Shown: piece by piece, positions 16,008 to 23,747 of the stretch | Numbering within the stretch: the first letter of the stretch is position 1 | Layout: each line of letters starts with the position of its first letter | Assembly: GCF_004795105.1 (NCBI RefSeq) | Contig: NZ_SSBL01000043.1 | Coordinates: 1 to 40,160, forward strand | Direction of reading: 5' to 3' | DNA from: Streptomyces sp. A0642 | GTDB lineage: Bacteria; Actinomycetota; Actinomycetes; Streptomycetales; Streptomycetaceae | Length of the DNA stretch: 40,160 bases | The notes under the pieces: model-generated | Told to the model about the DNA's origin: nothing | The model's database searches: none | Seen by the model: the letters and a program-made list of their open reading frames with translations, nothing else | Position numbers and translations under genes: made by a program

Positions 16008-16697
16008 CTACGCGTCGAGCACGTCGCGCCACTCCCTGACCGCGGCCACGTCCACCGGCCCCGCCCAGCCGTCCGGCCGGGCGGCTCCGCCGATGTGGAA
16101 GGCGTCGATGCCCGCGGCCAGCAGTTCCGGCACATGGTCCAGCCGCAGACCGCCGCCGACGAGGATCTGCGGCTCGTAGCCGGGCTCGCCCTTGCGCGCC
16201 GCCTCGACGATCAGCGTGGGGATGCCGTCGTCCACTCCGGCGGCCGAACCCGCGGTGAGGTAGGTGTCCAGGCCCGGCAGGTCGGCGAGGGCCTTGCGCA
16301 GCGCGTCCCGGTCGGTGGCGCGGTCGATCGCGCGGTGGAACGTCCAGTCGCAGCCCTCCAGCTCGGCGACGATCCGCTCGACCGCGACGAGGTCGGGGTG
16401 GCCGTCCTGGTCCAGGAAGCCGAGCACGAACTCGTCCGCCCCCTCGGCTCTCAGTTCACGCGCCTTGCGCACGAGTACGCCGACGTCGCCGGCTGCGAAG
16501 CCGTCCGCCACTCTGAGCATCACCCGCAGCGGGATGTCCACCGCCGCGCGGATCGCCGCGAACGTCGCACAGGACGGGGTGAGGCCGTCCGCCGCCATGT
16601 CGGTGACCAGCTCAAGCCGGTCCGCACCACCCGCCTGGGCCGCGACCGCGTCCTCCGCGTCGAGAGCGATCACCTCCAGGACTGCACGGTTGCTCAT
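16008..16697 (-). CDS. cutC: CutC family protein
   Basis: A 229-residue TIM-barrel protein of the CutC family, historically linked to copper homeostasis although its enzymatic role is unsettled. Hallmarks are LEVIALDAEDAVAAQAGGADRLELV at the N-terminus (quoted only in part here as AGGADRLELV), the substrate-facing TFHRAID near residue 122, LTAGSA near 149, and ILVGGGL near 178, where active-site-like His and Gly residues cluster. The length is normal for the family. The ATG at 16697 has GGAGG at 16709-16713, 11 bases upstream (rather long). It diverges from the copper ATPase gene, which supports a metal-related or shared-regulation context. Confidence 0.92.
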   Translation of the reverse strand: MSNRAVLEVIALDAEDAVAAQAGGADRLELVTDMAADGLTPSCATFAAIRAAVDIPLRVMLRVADGFAAGDVGVLVRKARELRAEGADEFVLGFLDQDGHPDLVAVERIVAELEGCDWTFHRAIDRATDRDALRKALADLPGLDTYLTAGSAAGVDDGIPTLIVEAARKGEPGYEPQILVGGGLRLDHVPELLAAGIDAFHIGGAARPDGWAGPVDVAAVREWRDVLDA

Positions 16698-16858
16698 GGG
16701 AACCCAATCCTCCAGAAACCATCTATAGGTCTAGTCCAATGCCAGCCTACGGGGCAGTAGGCCGGAGGCGCAGCCTCACCGTGAACGTGAACATACGCGA
16801 GGCCGCACGCGCGGCAGGCGACCAGCGGCCCGCGGTGCGCGCCGCCGGGGTGGATCAC
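16694..16858 (-). CDS. Possible small Cys-containing protein coupled to cutC
   Basis: An open frame starting GTG at 16858 (54 residues; ATG at 16897 would give 67) ends with an ATGA overlap onto the cutC start. It contains VACRACGLAYVHVHGE and a later YCPVGWHW, i.e. a CxxC plus a further Cys and several His, reminiscent of a small metal-binding protein. Third-position GC is high in the first half but drops in the second. No ribosome binding site precedes either start, and a DasR-like site lies inside it, so it may simply be the cutC leader. No function is assigned. Confidence 0.22.
   Translation of the reverse strand: MIHPGGAHRGPLVACRACGLAYVHVHGEAAPPAYCPVGWHWTRPIDGFWRIGFP
16725..16740. promoter_or_regulatory. 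DasR-like dre site upstream of cutC
   Basis: ATAGGTCTAGTCCAAT matches the dre consensus AYTGGTCTAGACCAST at about 13 of 16 positions, with the GGTCTAG and CCA core intact. It is 28-43 bp upstream of the cutC start. DasR is the GlcNAc-6-phosphate-responsive GntR regulator of Streptomyces. Confidence 0.4.
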
Positions 16859-16860
16859 TC

Positions 16861-16889
16861 TTGCGTTCGATAGGGGGAGGGGGTATACC
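16861..16889 (+). promoter_or_regulatory. Promoter of the copper ATPase gene
   Basis: TTGCGT (16861-16866), a 17 bp spacer and TATACC (16884-16889) form a good vegetative promoter. The -10 lies inside the left half of the 32 bp inverted repeat that ends in the CsoR-type operator. Confidence 0.55.
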
Positions 16890-16919
16890 TGAGTCATCAG
16901 GCATACCCCCCTGGGGTAT
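16879..16919. promoter_or_regulatory. CsoR-type copper operator region
   Basis: ATACCCCCCTGGGGTAT (16903-16919) is a near-perfect CsoR operator (G/C tract flanked by ATA..TAT). Its left half also serves as the right arm of a second inverted repeat, 16879-16910 (13 of 16 pairs), whose left arm GGGGGTATACC spans the -10. Two overlapping palindromes thus cover the promoter. Confidence 0.8.
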
Positions 16920-16942
16920 AAATACCGATCGAAGGAGTGCCC

Positions 16943-19228
16943 GTGTCCGCGCAGACTGCGGCAGCCACCACCGGCGCCGCCATCGGTAACGGCCTCGCCG
17001 CGGAGGTCGAGCTCGCCATCGGCGGCATGACCTGCGCCTCGTGCGCGGCCCGTATCGAGAAGAAGCTCAACCGGATGGACGGGGTCGAGGCGACCGTCAA
17101 CTACGCCACCGAGAAGGCCAGGGTCAGCTACCGGAGCGAGGACGTCTCCGTACAGGACCTGATCGCCACGGTCGAGAAGACCGGCTACACCGCGCACGAG
17201 CCCGCTCCCCCGGCGCACACCGGGGACGCCGCCGCGACGGAGGAGGCGGACGGGCTGCGGCCGTTGCGGCAGCGGCTGACCACCGCGGTCGTGCTCGCGG
17301 TGCCGGTGATCGCGATGGCGATGATCCCGGCGCTCCAGTTCGACAACTGGCAGTGGCTCTCCCTCACCCTCACCGCCCCCGTCGTCACGTACGCCGCCTG
17401 GCCCTTCCACCGCGCGGCGTGGACCAACGCCCGGCACGGCGCGGCCACCATGGACACGCTCATCTCGGTCGGCACCTCGGCCGCCTTCCTCTGGTCGGTG
17501 TGGGCCCTGTTCTTCGGCACTGCCGGGATGACCGGCATGACGCACCCCTTCGAGCTGACCATCGGCCGCACCGACGGCGCCGGGAACATCTACCTCGAGG
17601 CGGCCGCCGGAGTCACCGCGTTCATCCTGGCCGGGCGCTACTTCGAGGCCCGCTCCAAGAGGAAGGCGGGCGCCGCGCTGAAGGCGCTGCTCGAACTGGG
17701 CGCGAAGGAGGTCACCGTCCTGCGCGACGGCCGCGAGGTCATCCTGGCCACGGCCGGCCTCCGGGTCGGGGACCGCTTCCTCGTCCGCCCGGGCGAGAAG
17801 ATCGCCACGGACGGCACCGTGGTGGAGGGCAGTTCGGCGGTGGACGCGTCCATGCTCACCGGTGAGTCCGTCCCCGTCGAGGTCGCGGTCGGCGACGCGG
17901 TGACCGGGGCGACGCTGAACGCGGGCGGCCGGCTCGTCGTCGAGGCCACCCGCGTCGGCGCCGACACCCAGCTGGCCCGGATGGCGAAGCTGGTCGAGGA
18001 CGCGCAGAACGGCAAGGCGGCGGCCCAGCGACTGGCCGACCGGATCTCGGCGGTGTTCGTCCCCGTCGTCATCGCGCTCGCACTCGGCACGCTCGGCTAC
18101 TGGCTGGGCAGCGGCGAGGGCCTGACGGCCGCGTTCACGGCCGCCGTCGCCGTACTGATCATCGCGTGCCCCTGCGCCCTCGGCCTCGCCACCCCGACCG
18201 CCCTCATGGTCGGTACGGGACGCGGCGCCCAGCTCGGCATCCTCATCAAGGGCCCCGAGGTCCTGGAGACGACGCGTCGCATCGACACGATCGTCCTCGA
18301 CAAGACCGGCACCGTCACGACCGGCAAGATGACCCTCCAGACCGTCCATACGACGGACGCCGTCACCGAAACCGACGTCCTGCGCCTCGCCGGAGCCCTG
18401 GAACACGCCTCCGAACACCCCATCGCCCAAGCCGTCGCCACCGCAGCCGCCCAGCGCACCGGAGCCGCGCTGCCCACCCCCGAGGACTTCGCCAACGTCC
18501 CCGGACTCGGCGTCCAGGGCGTCGTCGAAGGACACGCGGTGCTGGTGGGCCGCGAGGCGCTGCTGGCCGAGTGGGCGATCGACCTGCCCGTGGAGCTGGC
18601 GCGTCACAAGGCCGAGGCGGAGGCCGCGGGCCGTACCGCGATCGCAGTCGCCTGGGACGGTGAGGCGCGGGCGGTCCTGGAGGTGGCCGACGCGGTGAAG
18701 GACACCAGCGCGGAGGCGATCGGGCGGCTGCGTGCCCTCGGTCTGACCCCGATCCTGCTGACCGGCGACAACCGGGCGGTGGCGCAATCGGTTGCCGCCG
18801 AGGTCGGCATCGAGGAGGTGTACGCCGAGGTCATGCCGCAGGACAAGGTCGACGTCGTCAAGCGCCTCCAGGGCGAGGGCCGTTCGGTCGCGATGGTCGG
18901 TGACGGGGTCAACGACGCGGCCGCCCTCGCCCAGGCGGATCTGGGACTCGCCATGGGCACGGGCACGGACGCGGCGATCGAGGCCGGCGACCTGACCCTG
19001 GTGCGCGGGGACCTGCGGGCCGCCGCGGACGCCATCCGGCTGTCCCGGAAGACACTCGGCACCATCCGTACGAACCTGTTCTGGGCCTTCGCCTACAACG
19101 TGGCGGCGCTGCCGCTGGCCGCGATGGGGCTGCTGAACCCGATGATCGCGGGGGCCGCGATGGCGTCCTCCTCGGTGTTCGTGGTCGGCAACTCGCTGCG
19201 GCTGCGGGGGTTCCGGGCCGGGGTGTAG
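16943..19228 (+). CDS. copA: Copper-translocating P1B-type ATPase
   Basis: A 761-residue copper-exporting ATPase of the plasma membrane. One N-terminal heavy-metal-associated domain carries GMTCASC (Cys31, Cys34). The transmembrane metal site is the CPC of ACPCALGLATPTA (about 409). The phosphorylated Asp is in DKTGTVTTGK (about 453), the actuator motif is TGES, and the nucleotide domain has the HP pair (SEHPIAQA) and GDGVNDAAAL (about 652). CPC with a C-terminal N-x-MxSS-type helix (AMASSSVFVVGNSLRL) supports Cu(I) specificity. GTG at 16943 is chosen because GAAGGAG lies five bases upstream; GTG 16937 overlaps that ribosome binding site. A CsoR-type operator precedes it, so copper induction is expected. 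No chaperone CopZ or csoR gene is next to it here. Confidence 0.95.
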   Translation: MSAQTAAATTGAAIGNGLAAEVELAIGGMTCASCAARIEKKLNRMDGVEATVNYATEKARVSYRSEDVSVQDLIATVEKTGYTAHEPAPPAHTGDAAATEEADGLRPLRQRLTTAVVLAVPVIAMAMIPALQFDNWQWLSLTLTAPVVTYAAWPFHRAAWTNARHGAATMDTLISVGTSAAFLWSVWALFFGTAGMTGMTHPFELTIGRTDGAGNIYLEAAAGVTAFILAGRYFEARSKRKAGAALKALLELGAKEVTVLRDGREVILATAGLRVGDRFLVRPGEKIATDGTVVEGSSAVDASMLTGESVPVEVAVGDAVTGATLNAGGRLVVEATRVGADTQLARMAKLVEDAQNGKAAAQRLADRISAVFVPVVIALALGTLGYWLGSGEGLTAAFTAAVAVLIIACPCALGLATPTALMVGTGRGAQLGILIKGPEVLETTRRIDTIVLDKTGTVTTGKMTLQTVHTTDAVTETDVLRLAGALEHASEHPIAQAVATAAAQRTGAALPTPEDFANVPGLGVQGVVEGHAVLVGREALLAEWAIDLPVELARHKAEAEAAGRTAIAVAWDGEARAVLEVADAVKDTSAEAIGRLRALGLTPILLTGDNRAVAQSVAAEVGIEEVYAEVMPQDKVDVVKRLQGEGRSVAMVGDGVNDAAALAQADLGLAMGTGTDAAIEAGDLTLVRGDLRAAADAIRLSRKTLGTIRTNLFWAFAYNVAALPLAAMGLLNPMIAGAAMASSSVFVVGNSLRLRGFRAGV

Positions 19229-19251
19229 TGCGCATCCGTCCGCACGCCGAC

Positions 19252-19284
19252 GGCCCGGCCCGCTTCCTCCCGGGGAGCCGGGCC
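19252..19284. terminator. Terminator between copA and the convergent GNAT gene
   Basis: GGCCCGGC (19252-19259) pairs with GCCGGGCC (19277-19284) across a 17 nt loop, 24 bp after the copA stop and before the end of the convergent acetyltransferase gene. Confidence 0.55.
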
Positions 19285-19301
19285 CGGCCCTGTCGTGCGA
19301 C

Positions 19302-19952
19302 TCAGCCTCCCGAGGGGGACCCGCTCCGGTCACCGGCGTAGCGCGCGAGGCGCTGTTCGAGGCGGGCGCGCCGCTCGGGCCACTCCTCGGCCGTGACCGA
19401 GTAGATCGCCGAGTCGCGGAACCGCCCCTCCTCTCCCGGCACGGCGGACGGGGACCAGTTGCGCAGAACGCCCTCGAAGCTCGCGCCGACCGCCTCGATG
19501 GCGGCCCGGGAGCGGCTGTTGCGGGCGTCGGTCTTCAGATCGACCCGGCCCACCCCCCAGACCTCGAACGCATGCCGGAACAGCAGGTACTTGGCCTCGG
19601 CGTTGATGCCCGTGCCCTGAGCGGACGCGGCGAGCCAGGTGTACCCGATCTCGATCGCGCTCAGCGTGTCCTCGCCCATCCAGAAGCGCGGATCCCAGTA
19701 GGACGTGGCGCCGGCCACCCGCCCGGTGGCCCGGTCGATCTGCGCGTACGGCGCGAGCCTTCCGGTGGCGGCGCGGGCCAGTTGGGTGTCGACGTACTCC
19801 TCGGCTCCCTCCGGGCCGGGCACCCAGGTGAATCCGTACGAGTCGCGGTTCTCCTCGGCGGCGCGGAACAGCCCCTCCGCGTGGTGGCGCCCCAACGGCT
19901 CCAGGCGTACCCGGTCCCCCTCCAGAACCGGTCCCTCCAACACGAAAGCCAT
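19302..19952 (-). CDS. GNAT family N-acetyltransferase (RimJ/RimL type)
   Basis: A 216-residue acetyltransferase. The N-terminal LEGDRVRLEPLGRHHAEGLF is the usual opening of RimJ/RimL-like GNAT proteins. IEIGYTWLAASAQGTGINAEAK (in part) gives the acetyl-CoA loop, with Q/GxG-type QGTGIN. RVDLKTDARNSRSRAAIEAVGASFEGVLRNW is the typical C-terminal strand-helix of the fold, where NSRSRAAIEAVG is most diagnostic. The substrate may be a protein N-terminus or a small molecule and cannot be told. ATG at 19952 is the first sensible start. It diverges from the next gene with a 153 bp gap. Confidence 0.9.
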   Translation of the reverse strand: MAFVLEGPVLEGDRVRLEPLGRHHAEGLFRAAEENRDSYGFTWVPGPEGAEEYVDTQLARAATGRLAPYAQIDRATGRVAGATSYWDPRFWMGEDTLSAIEIGYTWLAASAQGTGINAEAKYLLFRHAFEVWGVGRVDLKTDARNSRSRAAIEAVGASFEGVLRNWSPSAVPGEEGRFRDSAIYSVTAEEWPERRARLEQRLARYAGDRSGSPSGG

Positions 19953-20105
19953 CGTCCACCTGTCCAGTCGCCGTACGGGATGTATGGGCAGCCAGCCTTC
20001 CAGAGGCCGCGCGGCCCTGTCGTGCGATTTCCGCCGGGCCGGAGGTGCGGCGAACAGGGCCGGTGGGCAGCGGCGTTGTCAGTGGCAGCGCCTACCCTCG
20101 GATCC

Positions 20106-21251
20106 ATGACGACATGGCTGCACGACACGTTCCCCGGTCATGAGGTGAACCTCGCGTTCGCCCGGGGCCTGCCCGCCGAAGCCTTCTTCGCAGGGCTGCG
20201 CGAGCAGAACCGCGAGCCGCTCGCCCAGGGCGAGGCGGACGGCTGGGCGTGGGCCGTGCACGACATGATCGACGAGGAGGACGCCGACTGCGGAGAGGTC
20301 GACTACGGACGGCTCTGCCCGCAGGGGGCGGAGGTGGTCGTCTTCGTGACCGAGCCGTGCAGCGCGAAGGCGCACGGCCCGCACCTCGCGTACTACCGCG
20401 ACGGGCGCACGACGCTCTTCTTCAGCTTCGAGGACTTCCGGCAGCAGCGGGTGGGCGACAACCCGGACTACCTGTCGGCGGAGCTGTTCGCGGCGGGCTT
20501 GACCGGCCCTGCGGCCGAGTGCCAGGTGTGGAAGGACGGCGCGCACGACTGCTACGAGCACGAGGACGTGGACGAGATACGGCTGGTGCGGACGATCGCC
20601 GACGCCTTCGCCCTGCCCTCCCCGCCGCTGGCCGTCCTGCCGCTCGCCCCGTCGCCGCTCGTCGCGTCGCCCGTCGCCACGGAGCCGGTGCGTGCGGTGG
20701 GTGAGAAGGGCCCGGTCGTCGCCCCCGGGACGTACGCCGTGCACGCCCGTGGCATCGATGTGACCGAGCTGGCCGCCGTGTGCGCGGAGGCGGGGTATCC
20801 CGCCCGTACGCAGGGCGAGTCGGGCGGCTGGGCCTGGGTCACGTGGGACGCGGCGGCCGTGCGCGGCGGTGAGGTGTCCCAGCTGGCGGGCTTCCTCACC
20901 GGATTCCGCTACGACGAGCGCTTCGGCGGGCCGGACCGGGTCGAGACGGTGTTCCTGGCGGGCACCCCCGCGTGCTCCTGCCCGAACGGGCGGAACTACA
21001 GCGTTCAGCACTGCGAGGACCACCCCTTCCAGTTCGTGAACAGCCGCGGCGGATTCGAGCGGACGTACTTCAACGTCGGCGGGGGCCGGGAGACGCAGCG
21101 TCACGGAGACCTGCTGGTACGCGAACTGCTGGACGCCGGAATCGTCGGCCGGGAGACCCCCGCGTACGACGCCGATCCCGGCTTCAACGCCGACGGCGCT
21201 GTGACGATGCGGATCATCGCCGACCACTTCGGGCTGCCCTCCACGTCGTGA
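20106..21251 (+). CDS. Hypothetical protein with two tandem DUF6461-like domains
   Basis: A 381-residue soluble protein made of two homologous halves joined by a Pro/Ala linker (about 175-205). GLPAEAFFAGLREQ...GWAWAVHD in half one matches GIDVTELAAVCAEA...GWAWVTWD in half two. AELFAAGLTG matches RELLDAGIVG, and VRTIADAFALPS matches MRIIADHFGLPS. This GWAW plus IADxFxLP layout resembles actinobacterial proteins annotated DUF6461; that link is from memory. No catalytic motif is visible, although half two has clustered Cys (ACSCPNG, HCEDH). ATG 20106 follows TACCCT by seven bases, typical of a leaderless Streptomyces promoter. The function is unknown. Confidence 0.75.
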   Translation: MTTWLHDTFPGHEVNLAFARGLPAEAFFAGLREQNREPLAQGEADGWAWAVHDMIDEEDADCGEVDYGRLCPQGAEVVVFVTEPCSAKAHGPHLAYYRDGRTTLFFSFEDFRQQRVGDNPDYLSAELFAAGLTGPAAECQVWKDGAHDCYEHEDVDEIRLVRTIADAFALPSPPLAVLPLAPSPLVASPVATEPVRAVGEKGPVVAPGTYAVHARGIDVTELAAVCAEAGYPARTQGESGGWAWVTWDAAAVRGGEVSQLAGFLTGFRYDERFGGPDRVETVFLAGTPACSCPNGRNYSVQHCEDHPFQFVNSRGGFERTYFNVGGGRETQRHGDLLVRELLDAGIVGRETPAYDADPGFNADGAVTMRIIADHFGLPSTS

Positions 21252-21264
21252 CGGCGGCGCCCGG

Positions 21265-22161
21265 TCAGCCGGCCGCCCGGACGAACCGCACCACCGTCCC
21301 CGGGCCCGCCTGAGCAGCCGCGGCCAGCGCGTGTTCGGGCACGACCCCCACCACCGGGTAACCGCCCGTCGTCGGATGGTCGTTGAGAAACACCACCGGG
21401 CGCCCGTCCGGTGGGACCTGGACGGCTCCGAGCACCATGCCCTCGCTGGGCAGTTCACCGGCACGGGCCCGCTCCAGCGGTGGCCCCTCGGTGCGCAGGC
21501 CGATGCGGTTGCTCTGCGCGGAGACGCGGTACGGCTCCGTCGTGAACGTACGGAGTGCGGCGACCGTGAACCAGGTGTGGCGGGGGCCGAGGTGGACCGG
21601 CAGGACGAGCACGGCGGGCGCGCCCGGCCACGGCACCGCGTCGGCGACGGGGGCTCCGGCCGGCCGACGCGGGCCCAGGGGCAACACGTCCCCGTCGCGC
21701 AGGGGCGGCGGGCCCACCCCGGAGAGGAGGTCGGCGGACCGGCTCCCGAGCACCGGATCCGGCGCCACGCCGCCCGCGAACGCCAGGTAGCTGCGGAGCC
21801 CGTGCACCGCGGGCCCCGCGTCGAGCACCGCGCCCGCAGGCACGTACACCGCGGCGCCCCACGCCACCGGCCGCCCGTCCACCGTCACCCGGCACGGCGC
21901 ACCGCCGACGACCACGCGCACCGCATGGTCCGGGCGGACGGCGCAGCCGGTGGCGGTCGTCTCCAGGACGGCCGCGGAGACCGGGTTGCCGGCCAGCCGG
22001 TTGGCGAGCGCGGCGGCGGCTGCGTCGAGGGCGCCCGTCCGTCCGACGCCCAGGTGGGCGAGTCCGGCGCGCCCCTCGTCCTGCACGGTGGTCAGGGCCC
22101 CGGCGCGGACCACCTCGAAGGACGCCGCCGTCCCGTCAGCCCGATGAGCCGGGTCGGTCAT
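21265..22161 (-). CDS. pxpC: 5-oxoprolinase subunit PxpC (KipA/biotin-dependent carboxyltransferase family)
   Basis: A 298-residue subunit of the bacterial ATP-dependent 5-oxoprolinase, which with PxpA and PxpB converts 5-oxoproline (pyroglutamate) to glutamate. Signature stretches are ALTTVQDEGRAGLAHLGVGRTGALD near the start (TTVQDEGR is most diagnostic), AGNPVSAAVLE, LAFAGG, VSAQSNRIGLRTEG and PVVFLNDHPTTGGYPVVG (about 265). ATG at 22161 has GGAG eight bases upstream. A GTG at 22191 overlapping the pxpB stop is an alternative. It is the last gene of a tight pxpA-pxpB-pxpC operon. Confidence 0.93.
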   Translation of the reverse strand: MTDPAHRADGTAASFEVVRAGALTTVQDEGRAGLAHLGVGRTGALDAAAAALANRLAGNPVSAAVLETTATGCAVRPDHAVRVVVGGAPCRVTVDGRPVAWGAAVYVPAGAVLDAGPAVHGLRSYLAFAGGVAPDPVLGSRSADLLSGVGPPPLRDGDVLPLGPRRPAGAPVADAVPWPGAPAVLVLPVHLGPRHTWFTVAALRTFTTEPYRVSAQSNRIGLRTEGPPLERARAGELPSEGMVLGAVQVPPDGRPVVFLNDHPTTGGYPVVGVVPEHALAAAAQAGPGTVVRFVRAAG

Positions 22162-22187
22162 CGCGCCGTCTCCACGAAGCACACCCG

Positions 22188-22889
22188 TCACCGTGCCGCC
22201 TCCACGAACCGCACCCGCACACCCGGGCCCAGCAGTGCGGCCGGTTCGCGGTGCGGGTCCCACAGCGGGCCGGGGTCGGGCATCCGGCCGATGAGCTGCC
22301 ATCCGCCGGGGGACGGGCGCGGGTACACCCCGGTGTACGGGCCGGCCAGCGCGACCGCCCCCGCCGGGACCCGGGTGCGCGGTGTCGCCCGGCGCGGCAG
22401 GTGGAGGTGGTCCGGGAGGCCGGTCAGGTAGCCGAAGCCGGGGGCGAACCCGCAGAAGGCGACCCTGAATTCGGTTCCGGCGTGGATGCGGGGCACGTCG
22501 GCGGCGGCCACTCCCCAGGCGTCGGCTACATCGGCCAGGTCCGGGCCGTCGTACACGACGGGGAGTTCCACCGCCGCGGCCGGGTCGGGGAGCGGCTCCG
22601 GTATGTGCCAGGACACCAGCTCCCGGGCGAGCGCGGCGGCGTCCCGTGCGATGCCGTCGAGCAGCACCGTCCGCTCGCCGGGCACGATGTCGCGTACGCC
22701 GGGCAGTCGGCCCGCCGTGCGGCGCCGCAGCACCTCCGCGTGGAACGCCTCCGTGTCCTGCCGGCCGTTCAGTTCGACGAGCAGCGCCCGAGGCCCGGCG
22801 GGCAGCACGACGAGCGACGGCCCGGCGGGGCGCGCGGCGGTCGCCGGGGACTCGGCGGCCGGCGTGTCGGTACCGCGCTTCGTACTCAC
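22188..22889 (-). CDS. pxpB: 5-oxoprolinase subunit PxpB (KipI family)
   Basis: A 233-residue KipI/allophanate-hydrolase-subunit-1-like protein, the PxpB part of 5-oxoprolinase. Key stretches are ALLVELNG near the start, LPVVYDGPDLADVA, FCGFAPGFGYLTGLP (about 150), and LPRRATPRTRVPAGAVALAG with YPRPSPGGWQLIGR following. The HxGTEFRVAFCGFAPGF block is the family hallmark. GTG at 22889 overlaps the pxpA stop (GTGA), so the two are translationally coupled. An N-terminal extension of about 25 residues is Ala/Pro-rich and poorly conserved in character. Confidence 0.93.
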   Translation of the reverse strand: MSTKRGTDTPAAESPATAARPAGPSLVVLPAGPRALLVELNGRQDTEAFHAEVLRRRTAGRLPGVRDIVPGERTVLLDGIARDAAALARELVSWHIPEPLPDPAAAVELPVVYDGPDLADVADAWGVAAADVPRIHAGTEFRVAFCGFAPGFGYLTGLPDHLHLPRRATPRTRVPAGAVALAGPYTGVYPRPSPGGWQLIGRMPDPGPLWDPHREPAALLGPGVRVRFVEAAR

Positions 22890-23704
22890 GCGAACGCCCG
22901 CACCGCGACGCCCGCCTCTTCCAGCGCCGCACGCACCCGCCGGGCGAGTGCGGCAGCCCCCGGGGTGTCCCCGTGGACGCACAGGGAACGGGCGACGACG
23001 GATATCCGGCGCCCGTCGGCCCCGGTCACGCTCCGGTCCACGGCGAAGCCCACACCGCGCCGCACGACCTCGTCCGCGTCGTGCACCACCGCGCCCGGCT
23101 CCCCGCGCGGCACCAGCGTCCCCTGCGGGGTGTACGCGCGGTCGGCGAAGGCCTCCTCGACGGCGGTCAGGCCGGCCTCCCCGGCCCGTACGAGCAGCCG
23201 GGATCCGGGCAACCCGAGGACGGCCATGCCCCCGCCCGCGATCCGGACCCCCTCGATCACGGCGGCGGCCTGCTCGTCGTCCCGGACGGTGCGGTTGTAC
23301 AGGGCGCCGTGCGGTTTGACGTATGCGACCGACGCACCGGCCGCTTCCGCGAACACCCTCAACGCACCGATCTGGTACGCGACTTCGGCGGCCAGCTCGG
23401 CGGCAGGCACGTCCATCGCGCGACGCCCGAAGCCCGCCAGATCGCGGTACGAGACCTGCGCGCCGATCCGTACGCCCCGGGCGGCCGCCGCGTCGCAGAC
23501 CCTCCGCATCACCGATGCGTCCCCCGCGTGGAAGCCGCACGCCACATTGGCGCTGGTCACACACGCGAGGAGCGCCTGGTCGTCGGTGAGCGTCCAGCGT
23601 CCGAAGCCCTCGCCCAGATCCGCGTTGAGGTCCATGACCGCGACCGGCTCACCCGACGGGTCCGGGCCGTGGGCGCTGCCGGGCAGGTTCGTCAGATTCG
23701 TCAC
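22886..23704 (-). CDS. pxpA: 5-oxoprolinase subunit PxpA (LamB/YcsF family)
   Basis: A 272-residue LamB/YcsF-family subunit of 5-oxoprolinase. It carries MDLNADLGEGFGRW (about 24), TSANVACGFHAGDASVM (about 51), GAQVSYRDLAGFGRR, YVKPHGALYN (about 125) and the C-terminal SLCVHGDTPGA. All are typical, and Asp and His residues in these motifs line the active site. GTG at 23704 is taken as start, preceded by a possible leaderless -10; ATG 23635, right at MDLNADLG, would give a 249-residue protein and cannot be excluded. It heads the pxpABC operon and lies 43 bp downstream of a same-strand mycothiol-type gene. Confidence 0.93.
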   Translation of the reverse strand: MTNLTNLPGSAHGPDPSGEPVAVMDLNADLGEGFGRWTLTDDQALLACVTSANVACGFHAGDASVMRRVCDAAAARGVRIGAQVSYRDLAGFGRRAMDVPAAELAAEVAYQIGALRVFAEAAGASVAYVKPHGALYNRTVRDDEQAAAVIEGVRIAGGGMAVLGLPGSRLLVRAGEAGLTAVEEAFADRAYTPQGTLVPRGEPGAVVHDADEVVRRGVGFAVDRSVTGADGRRISVVARSLCVHGDTPGAAALARRVRAALEEAGVAVRAFA

Positions 23705-23747
23705 GGGCGCACGGTAGCGCCCGTCACGGCCGGCCCGCCCCCGCGTC

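Noticed and set aside
16694..19333. A long minus-strand frame opposite copA
   Set aside because: It is the antisense shadow of copA. Only its last 54-67 codons, upstream of cutC, were kept as a low-confidence possibility.
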